From assembly GCA_023383815.1 (NCBI GenBank), contig JAHDYG010000005.1:113765-177764 (forward strand): a DNA stretch of 64,000 bases. Direction: 5' to 3'. The stretch's first letter is position 1. Each line of letters opens with the position of its first letter. The position numbers were made by a program, and so were the translations under genes. The notes beneath the pieces were generated by a model. That model saw only the letters and a program-made list of their open reading frames with translations. It was not told the DNA's origin and did no database searches. Origin of the DNA: Rhodocyclaceae bacterium. Lineage in GTDB: Bacteria; Pseudomonadota; Gammaproteobacteria; Burkholderiales; Rhodocyclaceae. This document shows positions 18,073 to 26,588 of the stretch, piece after piece.

Positions 18073-21000
18073 ATGCTCAATCGCCTGATCGAGTGGTCCG
18101 CGCGCAACGTCTTCCTGGTGCTGCTGATCAGCACCGCGATCGTCGCCGGCGGCCTGTACGCGCTCAAGCACACGCCGCTCGACGCGCTGCCGGACCTGTC
18201 CGACGTGCAGGTCATCGTCTACACGCAATACCCCGGCCAGGCTCCCAAGGTGGTCGAGGACCAGGTCACCTACCCGCTCACCACGGCGATGCTGGCGGTT
18301 CCGAAGGCAAAGGTGGTGCGCGGCTTCTCGATGTTCGGCGCCTCCTACGTCTACGTGATCTTCGAGGACGGCACCGACATCTACTGGGCGCGCTCGCGCG
18401 TGCTCGAATACCTCAGCTCGGTGCAGGGTCGCCTGCCCACCGGGGTTGCGCCACAGATCGGTCCGGACGCGACCGGCGTCGGCTGGGTGTTCCAGTATGC
18501 GCTGACCGGCAAGGAGCAGTCGCTCGCCGACCTGCGCAGCGTGCAGGACTGGTACGTGCGCTACCCGCTCACGCAGGCCGAAGGCGTGGCCGAGGTCGCC
18601 AGCGTCGGCGGTTTCGTCAAGGAGTATCAGGTCACGATCGACCCGCACAGGCTGGCGACCTACGGCATTCCCCTCGAGCGCGTGAGCCAGGTGATCCGCA
18701 GCTCCAACCGCGACGTCGGCGGGCGCGTCGTCGAGATGGCCGAGAAGGAATACATGGTGCGCGGGCTTGGCTACCTGCGCGGCATCGCCGACATCGAGGA
18801 CCTGGTGCTCAAGAGCGACGGCGGCACCCCGGTGCTGGTGAGCGACGTCGCGCGCGTCGAGCTGGTGCCGGCCGGACGTCGCGGCATCGCCGAGCTCAAC
18901 GGCGAAGGTGAGGTCGCCTCGGGCATCGTGATGGCACGCTTCGGCGAGAACGCGCTCGACGTCATCGCCAGCGTCAAGGACAAGATCGCCGAGATCGCCA
19001 CAGGCCTGCCCGAGGGCACCGAGATCGTGCCGGTGTACGACCGCTCGTCGCTGATCGAGCGCGCCATCGCGAATCTCCAATGGACGCTGCTCGAGGAGAG
19101 CCTGATCGTCGCGTTGGTGTGCATCGTCTTCCTGATGCATGTGCGCAGCGCACTGGTGGCGATCCTGACCCTGCCGATCGGCATCCTGATCGCGTTCATC
19201 GCGATGCGCACGATGGACATGGGCTCGAACATCATGAGCCTGGGCGGCATCGCGATCGCGATCGGCGCGATGATCGACGCGGCGATCGTGATGATCGAGA
19301 ACGCACACAAGCGACTCGAACGCCTGCCGCCCGACGCCCCGAACCCGGTGCGCGCCGAGACCATGATCAAGGCCTGCAAGGAAGTCGGACCGGCGCTGTT
19401 CTTTTCGCTGCTGATCATCACGGTTTCCTTCCTGCCGGTGTTCACGCTCGAAGGCCAGGAGGGGCGGCTCTTCTCCCCGCTCGCCTTCACCAAGACCTTC
19501 GCGATGGCCGGTGCGGCGCTGCTGTCGGTGACGCTGGTGCCGGTGCTGATGATGTTCTTCGTGCGCGGGCGCATCATGCCCGAGGCGAAGAACCCGGTGA
19601 ACCGCTTCCTGATCTGGGCCTACCGCCCGATCATCCAGACGGTCATGCGCTTCAAGGGCACGACCCTCGTGCTCGCCCTCGCCGCAATGGCCGTGACCGT
19701 CTATCCGGCGCGCCAGCTCGGCTCCGAGTTCATGCCCACGCTGAACGAGGGCACGCTCTTCTACATGCCGGCCTCGCTGCCGGGCATGTCGGTGACCGAG
19801 GCCGGACGGTTGCTGGCGACGACGAACCGCATCATCAAGACCTTCCCGGAAGTCGAATCGGTGTATGGCAAGGCCGGCCGCGCCGCCTCGGCGACTGACC
19901 CGGCGCCGCTGGAGATGTTCGAGACCGTCATCAACCTCAAGCCCGAGTCCGAATGGCGCCCCGGCATGACCGTCGACAAGCTCATCGCCGAAATGGATGC
20001 GGCGCTGAAGTTTCCCGGCCTGGCGAACTCGTGGACGATGCCGATCCGGGCGCGCATCGACATGCTGTCGACGGGCATCCGCACGCCGGTCGGCGTCAAG
20101 GTGTTCGGCAAGGATCTGGCGGTGATCGAGAAGGTCGCGCGCGAGATCGAGCAGGCCGTCAAGGGCGTGCCGGGCACGTCCAGCGCCTACGCCGAACGCG
20201 TGACCGGCGGCTACTACCTCGACATCGTCCCGCGCCGCGACCAGCTCGCGCGACTCGGCATCACCGTCGATGCGTTCCAGCGCGTGGTGTCGACCGCGCT
20301 CGGCGGCGAGACGGTCACAACCGCGGTCGAGGGCCTCGAGCGCTACAACATCTCGGTGCGCTATCCGCGCGACCTGCGCGAAGACCCGAACCGCATCGCC
20401 AGCGAGGTGTTCGTGCCGACCGCCGGCGGCATGGTGCCGCTTGGCCAGATCGCCGACATCGCCATCCGCAACGGCGCGCCCGGAATCAAGACCGAGAACG
20501 CGCTGCTCGCCGCCTATGTCTTCGTCGACATCCGCAACCGAGACATCGGCTCGTACGTAAAGGAGGCCCAGCAGGCGGTGGCCGAGCAGGTCACTTTCCC
20601 GCCCGGCTACTACGCCACCTGGAGCGGCCAGTTCGAGTACATGGAACGCGCCAAGGCCAAGCTCACGATCGTTGTGCCGGTCACCCTGGCGATCATCTTC
20701 GTGCTGCTGTACCTGAACTTCCGCCGCCTGGCCGAGACGCTGATCGTGATGCTGTCGGTGCCGTTCGCGCTGGTGGGTGGCATCTGGCTGATGTGGTGGC
20801 TGGGCTACAACATGAGCGTGGCGGTCGCGGTCGGCTTCATTGCGCTTGCCGGCGTCGCTGCGGAGACCGGGGTCGTCATGCTGATCTACCTCGATCACGC
20901 CTGGGAGGAAATCCGCGCGCGGCGCGCGGCCGAGGGGCAGACGCCGACGGCCGCGGACCTCTACCATGCGATCATGGAAGGCGCGGTCGAGCGCGTGCGT

Positions 21001-21246
21001 CCGAAGATGATGACCGTGGTCGCCATCACCGCCGGCCTGCTTCCGATCCTGTGGGGCACCGGCACCGGCTCGGAGGTGATGAGTCGCATCGCCGCACCGA
21101 TGGTGGGCGGCATGATCTCCTCGACCGTACTCACCCTCGGCGTCATTCCCGCGCTCTATGCGCTGGTCAAGCAGTGGCAGCTCAGGCGCGAGCAGCGCGA
21201 GGCGGCTTCGCAACCAGCACCCGCGGCCGCGCGAGTGACGGCGTGA
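18073..21246 (+). CDS. cusA: CusA-type heavy-metal RND efflux pump
   Basis: A 1,057-residue inner-membrane RND transporter of the heavy-metal-exporter subfamily. The N-terminus (NRLIEWSARNVFLVLLIST) begins TM1. The LGGIAIAIGAMIDAAIVMIENAHKRLE block contains the TM4 acidic relay typical of CusA, and the second half repeats the layout (IALAGVAAETGVVMLIYLDHAWEE). Length matches CusA/CzcA. It starts one base after the cusB stop. The monovalent-cation type (Cu/Ag rather than Zn/Co/Cd) is inferred from the HME4-like motifs and the copper context. Confidence 0.94.
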   Translation: MLNRLIEWSARNVFLVLLISTAIVAGGLYALKHTPLDALPDLSDVQVIVYTQYPGQAPKVVEDQVTYPLTTAMLAVPKAKVVRGFSMFGASYVYVIFEDGTDIYWARSRVLEYLSSVQGRLPTGVAPQIGPDATGVGWVFQYALTGKEQSLADLRSVQDWYVRYPLTQAEGVAEVASVGGFVKEYQVTIDPHRLATYGIPLERVSQVIRSSNRDVGGRVVEMAEKEYMVRGLGYLRGIADIEDLVLKSDGGTPVLVSDVARVELVPAGRRGIAELNGEGEVASGIVMARFGENALDVIASVKDKIAEIATGLPEGTEIVPVYDRSSLIERAIANLQWTLLEESLIVALVCIVFLMHVRSALVAILTLPIGILIAFIAMRTMDMGSNIMSLGGIAIAIGAMIDAAIVMIENAHKRLERLPPDAPNPVRAETMIKACKEVGPALFFSLLIITVSFLPVFTLEGQEGRLFSPLAFTKTFAMAGAALLSVTLVPVLMMFFVRGRIMPEAKNPVNRFLIWAYRPIIQTVMRFKGTTLVLALAAMAVTVYPARQLGSEFMPTLNEGTLFYMPASLPGMSVTEAGRLLATTNRIIKTFPEVESVYGKAGRAASATDPAPLEMFETVINLKPESEWRPGMTVDKLIAEMDAALKFPGLANSWTMPIRARIDMLSTGIRTPVGVKVFGKDLAVIEKVAREIEQAVKGVPGTSSAYAERVTGGYYLDIVPRRDQLARLGITVDAFQRVVSTALGGETVTTAVEGLERYNISVRYPRDLREDPNRIASEVFVPTAGGMVPLGQIADIAIRNGAPGIKTENALLAAYVFVDIRNRDIGSYVKEAQQAVAEQVTFPPGYYATWSGQFEYMERAKAKLTIVVPVTLAIIFVLLYLNFRRLAETLIVMLSVPFALVGGIWLMWWLGYNMSVAVAVGFIALAGVAAETGVVMLIYLDHAWEEIRARRAAEGQTPTAADLYHAIMEGAVERVRPKMMTVVAITAGLLPILWGTGTGSEVMSRIAAPMVGGMISSTVLTLGVIPALYALVKQWQLRREQREAASQPAPAAARVTA

Positions 21247-21253
21247 GGCAGGC

Positions 21254-21275
21254 ACGGTCACCCGCCCTGCGGTGA
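21254..21275. repeat. Inverted repeat after cusA
   Basis: GGTCACC-N8-GGTGACC, a perfect 7-bp stem just after the cusA stop. There is no T-tract, so it is not a classical terminator; it may stabilise the cusCBA mRNA end or pause transcription before the cytochrome gene. Confidence 0.35.
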
Positions 21276-21321
21276 CCGCACGCCACGAGGCCGATGCGCC
21301 AAACGAAGAAGGATCACAAGC

Positions 21322-21723
21322 ATGCCGCTCCATATGCCAAAGTCATTCTGCAGAGACATCGCCACATTCGCTCTGGCCGTGCTTCCGCTCACGTCCTTGG
21401 CCCAAGCGTGGCAACCCCCTCCAAGACCCAGCACTGGCCTGATGCCGAATCCCGTCGTCGGAAAACCGCTTTACGAAACGCACTGCGCGGCCTGCCACGG
21501 GATCGATCTGAAAGGCAGCGAAGCGGGCCCACCGATGCTGCACAAGATCTACGAGCCCTCGCACCACAGTGATGCAGCCTTCCAGATCGCGGCCGCGCAA
21601 GGCGTGCGCGCCCATCACTGGAAGTTTGGCGACATGGCGCCGGTACCGGGCCTCACCCCGGACGACGTCGCACACATCACGGCATACATCCGGATGCATC
21701 AGCGCAGGGTCGGCATCCGCTGA
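21322..21723 (+). CDS. c-type cytochrome downstream of cusA
   Basis: A 133-residue protein with a signal peptide (hydrophobic FALAVLPLTSLAQA) and a haem c site CAACHG. A possible Met axial ligand lies in FGDMAPVPGLTPDDVAHITAYI, a typical C-terminal helix of class I cytochromes. The start could be 21322 or ATG 21334. It follows cusA by 75 bp and is the second cytochrome c placed within copper genes in this window. Confidence 0.83.
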   Translation: MPLHMPKSFCRDIATFALAVLPLTSLAQAWQPPPRPSTGLMPNPVVGKPLYETHCAACHGIDLKGSEAGPPMLHKIYEPSHHSDAAFQIAAAQGVRAHHWKFGDMAPVPGLTPDDVAHITAYIRMHQRRVGIR

Positions 21724-21912
21724 CGCATCCCTGTCGGTGTGCTGGGCGCCGACGCGGTCAACCTGCGCAAATCGTCCTCCTCCAGGAGGAGTGCATCAGG
21801 ACAGCTGCGCTTGCCACAACTGAATGCCGCACGCCTCCCGTCGCCCCCCATCCATCGCACGCCGAAGGCCAGCGAAGTCCCGGAGGTGCTAGATGTCTGG
21901 ATCGTCATGTTG

Positions 21913-21967
21913 CTAACGCCGATGTAATCGGATGCTCAGGCTGATGTCATGGGTGGCTCCGTATCAT
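21913..21967 (+). promoter_or_regulatory. CopR-type box C and -10
   Basis: CTAACG-N4-TGTAAT-N5-GCTCAG at 21913-21939, then TATCAT at 21962-21967, again 21 nt after the CTCAGG hexamer. It lies in the 299-bp gap between the cytochrome and the gene at 22023, which otherwise holds no gene I can support. Confidence 0.55.
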
Positions 21968-22022
21968 GGATCCCGTGATGCAAGCAATGCATTACATCCG
22001 TTGATAGTCCAGGAGATCGATC

Positions 22023-22388
22023 ATGAAGATCAAGAACACCCTCATCGCCCTTACCTTCGGCATCGTCGCCGTTCCGTTCGCGAGCGCCGACAGTGGCACA
22101 ACCTGGGTCGGTGGAGAGCTTGGCTACAAGTTCCACCCGACGCCCTCTACGAAGAGCCGTTCCGAGGTCATCGAGGACCTGCGTGCATTCCGCGCCAATC
22201 CGGTTACCGCGGATGGCTGGCGCTATGTAGGCGGGGAAATCGGATGGGTGCCGCCAACGCATGAGTATGTGTTCAAGGACGGGCGTCTGGAGCATGTCGA
22301 CGACATGGCGCTCAACTCCCCACGCCCCTCGCTGCAGATGACCGAGGAGGAACGTCGATGGCATGAGGAACTTCACTCAGGCACCTGA
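22023..22388 (+). CDS. Small secreted protein of the copper island, unknown function
   Basis: A 121-residue protein with a Sec signal peptide (MKIKNTLIALTFGIVAVPFASA). The mature part contains SRSEVIEDLRAFRANPVTADGWRYVGGEIGWV, resembling short DUF4148-type periplasmic proteins of betaproteobacteria (low certainty). It lies 84 bp after box C and is probably copper-induced. No metal-binding Cys is present. Confidence 0.7.
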   Translation: MKIKNTLIALTFGIVAVPFASADSGTTWVGGELGYKFHPTPSTKSRSEVIEDLRAFRANPVTADGWRYVGGEIGWVPPTHEYVFKDGRLEHVDDMALNSPRPSLQMTEEERRWHEELHSGT

Positions 22389-22411
22389 GCACTGGAGCCG
22401 TGCAGTTCAAA

Positions 22412-22477
22412 CTGAATCGCGGATTACAGTTTTGTAATCCGCGATTCAGCATATGGTAAGAAAGGAGATCGCATCAT
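22412..22477 (+). promoter_or_regulatory. CopR-type box D inside a 16-bp-arm palindrome, with -10
   Basis: A perfect inverted repeat with 16-bp arms and a 6-nt loop runs from 22412 to 22449; its core is GGATTAC-N6-GTAATCC. The box frame (ATTACA-N4-TGTAAT-N5-ATTCAG) is embedded, and CATCAT (22472-22477) follows at the standard 21-nt spacing. The hairpin could also act at the 3' end of the upstream gene. Confidence 0.6.
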
Positions 22478-22572
22478 CTGTTCCCGAGGCACCATCGCGC
22501 ACGCGTGACGCACCCGGCCTACCACGCACACAAAAGCGTGGAGGCATCCAACGAGAGACAAGGAGTCAGAAC

Positions 22573-23883
22573 TTGATCCGCAAACGCCATCTGGCGGGAT
22601 TGCTCGCGGTCGGGATGCTGCCGATGACCGCTCAGTCCGTACCGCCTTACGAGCCGGCTGCGCCGGTCCCCGCACCACGATACGCTCCGCTTCCCCTGCT
22701 TGGCTCGACGCCGCAACTGGGCGAGATCGATTGGCGCCAAGCCAACGAAGCGGTCGGACAGTTCGCCCGCGGGCATATCGACGTATTGCGCTGGGAAGGT
22801 GAAAACCCGGTCACCGGGCAGGAGGAAGCAGCCCCGGAAGGTGCACTGGTGAGTTCCGCTCAAGCCCTGCGCCTGGCGCTGTCGTCGCGCCCCGACCTGT
22901 TGGCGACCTCGGCGATGAGCCGCGCCGAGCGCGCCCATGCTGACATTGCGACGGCCACGTTCTCCCGTGACGTGCTTCGGGCCTGGGTCAGCGCGGTGGC
23001 CGCCGAAGCAGCGCTGGAGAATGCCGGTCGAGCCTATGGCGCGGCGGAGACCGGCGCAGAACTGGCGGCCAGGATGACCCGCGTCGGCAACTGGGCTCAG
23101 GATCGCTTGTTGAACGAACAGCTCTCACTCAAGGACGCGGGCGTTAGCTTGATCGCAGCGCGGCAGGAAGCGACCCGTGCGCGTGAGGCCTTGGTCAAGG
23201 TGACCGGCCTGTGGGGCGAGGCGGTGCACTTCACACTGCCGGCGAGCCTGCCCGCCTTGCCGGCAGACGCTGCTGAGGGTTCGGGGCTGGAGGCGCAGGC
23301 CTTGTCACGCCATCCCTTGCTGTCTCTGGCGCAGCAGGAAGCCGAGCGTACCCGACGTGCACAAGGAGCGAACGCGCAGGCGCGCTGGAAGGAGCTGGGT
23401 GCCGAAGCGGTTGAGCAGGTGCTGGGCCACCTCGCTGACGATGTCGCGGTGCTGAGCCGGCCGCCCGCCACGGCTGCAGTCATCGATCTCAGGCGTGCAG
23501 CCCTGGGTAACGGGGCGCCCCATGCCTTCGGCACGATTGCCGATGCCGAACGCCTGGCCGTGAGCGTGCGCTCGCAGGTGCGCGAAGCCTACGTCAACTA
23601 CCGCATCGCCCACGATCTCGCCGCCCAGGCACTCCGCCGCAAGGACATGCAGGTCGCACGGCGGGAAGAAGTGCTGCTGCGCTACAACGGCATGCTGAAG
23701 AGCACCTGGGACCTGCTCGATGCCGCCCGCGAGCGGCTTGCCGCGGAAACTGCGGCGACGCTGGCATTGCGTGATTTCTGGCTCGCACACGTGAACCTTC
23801 AGGCCGTGCTTGCGGGTGCCGACTATCCAGGCGCCGACGCAGTTGCGCAAGCAGCCGGCAGCAAGGCAGCGGGAGGGCATTGA
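22573..23883 (+). CDS. TolC-family outer-membrane protein of the copper-oxidase cluster
   Basis: A 436-residue protein of the outer-membrane efflux family. I start it at TTG 22573 because AAGGAG sits seven bases upstream and a signal peptide (IRKRHLAGLLAVGMLPMTAQS) begins there; the ATG at 22453 would place this ribosome-binding site inside the frame. TolC-type helical repeats include ALRLALSSRPDLLATSA and LRYNGMLKSTWDLLDAARERLAAE. No adaptor or pump is encoded beside it, but a multicopper oxidase gene follows with 2 bp between them, as in other copper clusters where the two genes are paired. Confidence 0.82.
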   Translation: MIRKRHLAGLLAVGMLPMTAQSVPPYEPAAPVPAPRYAPLPLLGSTPQLGEIDWRQANEAVGQFARGHIDVLRWEGENPVTGQEEAAPEGALVSSAQALRLALSSRPDLLATSAMSRAERAHADIATATFSRDVLRAWVSAVAAEAALENAGRAYGAAETGAELAARMTRVGNWAQDRLLNEQLSLKDAGVSLIAARQEATRAREALVKVTGLWGEAVHFTLPASLPALPADAAEGSGLEAQALSRHPLLSLAQQEAERTRRAQGANAQARWKELGAEAVEQVLGHLADDVAVLSRPPATAAVIDLRRAALGNGAPHAFGTIADAERLAVSVRSQVREAYVNYRIAHDLAAQALRRKDMQVARREEVLLRYNGMLKSTWDLLDAARERLAAETAATLALRDFWLAHVNLQAVLAGADYPGADAVAQAAGSKAAGGH

Positions 23884-23885
23884 GC

Positions 23886-25292
23886 ATGGACAGAAGACGA
23901 TTCATCACGGGTGCCGCCGTCGGGGCGGTTACCGCCGCCAGCGTGGGCAAGGCCGCCCTCGCAAGCCTGCCCGAACCGGTCATCCAGACCTCGCCCGCCA
24001 CTGCGCCACCGCTGATCCCTCCGAGCGGCCGCGCGTACAACCCGGTGGTCACCCTCAACGGCTGGACGACGCCCTGGCGCATGAACAATGGGGTCAAGGA
24101 GTTCCACCTGGTCGCCGAACCGGTCGAGCGCGAGATCGCCCCGGGCATGGTCGCCCGCCTGTGGGGCTACAACGGACAGAGCCCGGGGCCCACCATCGAG
24201 GTCGTGGAAGGCGACCGGGTGCGCCTGTTCGTCACCAACCGCCTGCCGGAGGCCACCTCCATCCACTGGCACGGCCAGCGCCTGCCGAACGGCATGGATG
24301 GCGTGGTGGGGCTCAACCAGCGGGCGATCCCGGTCGGCAAGACCTATGTGTACGAGTTCATCGCACGGCGCCCCGGCACCTTCATGTACCACCCCCATGC
24401 CGACGAGATGGTGCAGATGGCGATGGGCATGATGGGTTTCTGGGTCACCCATCCGCGCACCCGCGACCCGCGGATCAGCGAGGTGCAGCGGGACTTCTGC
24501 TTCCTGCTCAACGCCTACGACATCGATCCCGGCAGCCTGGTGCCGAAAATCAACACCATGACGGATTTCAACCTGTGGACCTTCAACAGCCGCGCCTTTC
24601 CGGGCATCGACTCGATGAACGTGCGCCTGGGCGACCGAGTGCGCATCCGCGTCGGCAACCTGACCATGACCAATCACCCGATCCACCTCCACGGCCACGA
24701 GTTCGAGGTCACCGGCACCGACGGCGGCCCGACGCCGCCTGGCTCGCGCTGGCCGGAAGTCACCACGGACATCGCGGTCGGCCAGATGCGCCAGATCGAG
24801 TTCATCGCCGACGAGGAAGGCGACTGGGCCTTCCACTGCCACAAGAGTCATCACACCATGAACCCGATGGGGCACGACGTACCGACCATGATCGGCGTCG
24901 ACCACCGCGGGCTGGTCGGGAGGATCCAGAAGCTGGAGCCGGAGTACATGATGATGGGCGAGCGCGGCATGGCTGACATGAAGGCGATGCCGATGATGCT
25001 GCCCGAACAGACCCTGGCGATGATGGCCGGCTCCGGCCCGCACGGCCCGATCGGCATGGGCGGCATGTTCACCACCTTCAAGGTGCGCCGCGACCAGAAG
25101 CCGGGCGACTATTCCGACCCGGGCTGGTATGCCCAGCCGTCAGGCACCCAGGCCTTCGAGTGGCTGGGCGACCTGCCCGAGCCGGCCCGCTTCAGCGCAG
25201 AAAGCCTCAACGCCGGCGAGGTCCCCGGCCTGCGCCGCTCTGCGCTCGAGATACAGGTGCGCAAACCAGGCAGCAGCTCGCATCCGCAATAA
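23886..25292 (+). CDS. Multicopper oxidase, TAT-exported
   Basis: A 468-residue periplasmic oxidase beginning MDRRRFITGAAVGAV, a twin-arginine signal. All four copper-site motifs are present: HWHGQRLPNGMDG, MYHPHADEM, HPIHLHGHEF and HCHKSHHTMNPMGH, the last providing type 1 Cys, His and Met ligands. A Met-rich segment (MMMGERGMADMKAMPMM) resembles those binding Cu(I) in CueO/CopA enzymes. It probably oxidises Cu(I) to the less toxic Cu(II). I use ATG 23886; the upstream TTG at 23880 overlaps the previous stop and is less likely. Confidence 0.94.
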   Translation: MDRRRFITGAAVGAVTAASVGKAALASLPEPVIQTSPATAPPLIPPSGRAYNPVVTLNGWTTPWRMNNGVKEFHLVAEPVEREIAPGMVARLWGYNGQSPGPTIEVVEGDRVRLFVTNRLPEATSIHWHGQRLPNGMDGVVGLNQRAIPVGKTYVYEFIARRPGTFMYHPHADEMVQMAMGMMGFWVTHPRTRDPRISEVQRDFCFLLNAYDIDPGSLVPKINTMTDFNLWTFNSRAFPGIDSMNVRLGDRVRIRVGNLTMTNHPIHLHGHEFEVTGTDGGPTPPGSRWPEVTTDIAVGQMRQIEFIADEEGDWAFHCHKSHHTMNPMGHDVPTMIGVDHRGLVGRIQKLEPEYMMMGERGMADMKAMPMMLPEQTLAMMAGSGPHGPIGMGGMFTTFKVRRDQKPGDYSDPGWYAQPSGTQAFEWLGDLPEPARFSAESLNAGEVPGLRRSALEIQVRKPGSSSHPQ

Positions 25293-25377
25293 CCGCCCGC
25301 CGTTCGAACCCACAACAAGGCCGCCGGCGAGCGGCCTGCATCGCGTATCGTTCCCAACCCGACGGAGTCTCACCCCG

Positions 25378-25929
25378 ATGAAGAACCGAACCCTCGCCCC
25401 GGCTGCTGCCGGACTCATTCTTGCGCTGTCCAGCTTTGGCCTGCACGCCCACGGCGGCAAGCAGCACGCCCCGCGCCAGGGCGCCGCCCAACCTGTGGTC
25501 AAGGAACAGACCGGCTGGGGCATTGCTGGCGATCCCAAGCGGGCAAGCCGCACCCTCGAAGTGGTCATGACCGACGACATGCGCTTCTCCCCGTCCGCGG
25601 TGCAAGTGAGCGAAGGCGAAACGCTGCGCATCGTGGTGCGCAATGCCGGCCAGCTCATGCACGAACTGGTCATCGGCGACCGCGAAGCGCTGAAGGAACA
25701 CGCCGAACTGATGATGCGCTTTCCCGGCATGGAGCACGACGAACCCTACATGGCCCATGTACCGCCGGGCGATACGGCCGAGATCGTCTGGACCTTCAAT
25801 CGCGCCGGCGAGTTCGAGTTTGCCTGCCTGCTGCCCGGCCACTATCAGGCCGGCATGCTGGCGCGCGTGAAGGTCGAGTCGCAACGGATGGCCAGCGGCA
25901 AGCCGGACTCATCGCGCTTTCTGCCATGA
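25378..25929 (+). CDS. Cupredoxin-domain periplasmic copper protein
   Basis: A 183-residue protein with a signal peptide (LAPAAAGLILALSSFGLHAHG) and a single plastocyanin/azurin-like domain. Copper ligands can be read as His in GQLMHELVIGD and Cys, His and Met in FACLLPGHYQAGM. The start ATG 25378 gives the signal peptide directly. It follows the oxidase by 85 bp and may exchange electrons or copper with it. Confidence 0.9.
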   Translation: MKNRTLAPAAAGLILALSSFGLHAHGGKQHAPRQGAAQPVVKEQTGWGIAGDPKRASRTLEVVMTDDMRFSPSAVQVSEGETLRIVVRNAGQLMHELVIGDREALKEHAELMMRFPGMEHDEPYMAHVPPGDTAEIVWTFNRAGEFEFACLLPGHYQAGMLARVKVESQRMASGKPDSSRFLP

Positions 25930-25945
25930 GCAGAGGATCCTCCTC

Positions 25946-26002
25946 GGATTACGCAGATGTAATCCTGCGGTCAACCTGGAGTCGACCTCGAACCTCTAAC
26001 CT
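25946..26002 (+). promoter_or_regulatory. CopR-type box E and -10
   Basis: GGATTAC-N6-GTAATCC palindrome (25946-25965) that also reads as ATTACG-N4-TGTAAT-N5-GGTCAA. TAACCT (25997-26002) stands at the common 21-nt spacing. It precedes the Met-rich protein gene at 26046. Confidence 0.55.
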
Positions 26003-26045
26003 GACAACAGATGCATACAGGAAGTCTGTTCGAAGGAGGTCCGTC

Positions 26046-26513
26046 ATGAAAACCATCAATCGCAATCGCGCCACGGCGCTTCTCGCCGCGCTGCTCGGCA
26101 GCGGCCTGCTCGCCGGCACCTCGTTCGCACAGCAAGACGAGCACGCAGAGCATCACCCCCCCGAAACCGCAGCATCCGAAGCCGCACCGGGCACCACACC
26201 GGCTGCCCGCATCTCGGCGATGCAGGAGCGCATGCAGCGCATGCGGCAGGTGCAGGATCCAGCCGAACGCATGCAGCTCATGGAAGAGCAGATGGCCGAC
26301 ATGGAAAGGATGATGCAAGGCATGCCGAAAGATTGTCCGATGATGTCCGGCGACATGCCGATGGGAGCGGGCATGATGCAAGGCGGGATGATGGGGATCC
26401 AGGGCGACATGCAGGGTCGTGGGCCGGACGCGATGCATCAGCGCATGGAGAAGATGGAAAAGCGCATGGAAGCGATGGAGCAGAAGATGCAATCGCAGTC
26501 GCCCGCCCGCTGA
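26046..26513 (+). CDS. Met- and His-rich periplasmic protein of the copper island
   Basis: A 155-residue protein with a signal peptide (ALLAALLGSGLLAGTSFA). The mature part is a helical, Met-rich chain (MQERMQRMRQVQDPAERMQLMEEQMADMERM) with an extended GMMQGGMMG segment, a short HAEHH cluster and one Cys. Such Met density is typical of Cu(I)-sequestering periplasmic proteins. ATG 26046 is preceded by a strong AAGGAGG. It is followed 75 bp later by the P1B ATPase and is probably in its operon. Not a member of a family I can name. Confidence 0.82.
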   Translation: MKTINRNRATALLAALLGSGLLAGTSFAQQDEHAEHHPPETAASEAAPGTTPAARISAMQERMQRMRQVQDPAERMQLMEEQMADMERMMQGMPKDCPMMSGDMPMGAGMMQGGMMGIQGDMQGRGPDAMHQRMEKMEKRMEAMEQKMQSQSPAR

Positions 26514-26588
26514 GCCGATCAACACCGCAAACCGGCCCGGAACACCCGGTCGGCGCCAGACCGTAGCAGAAAATGGAGGGGTCAGGCC

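Noticed and set aside
17737..21333. 1,198-codon minus-strand open frame
   Set aside because: Antisense shadow of cusB/cusA; composition is dominated by Arg, His and Asp, and no family motif is present.
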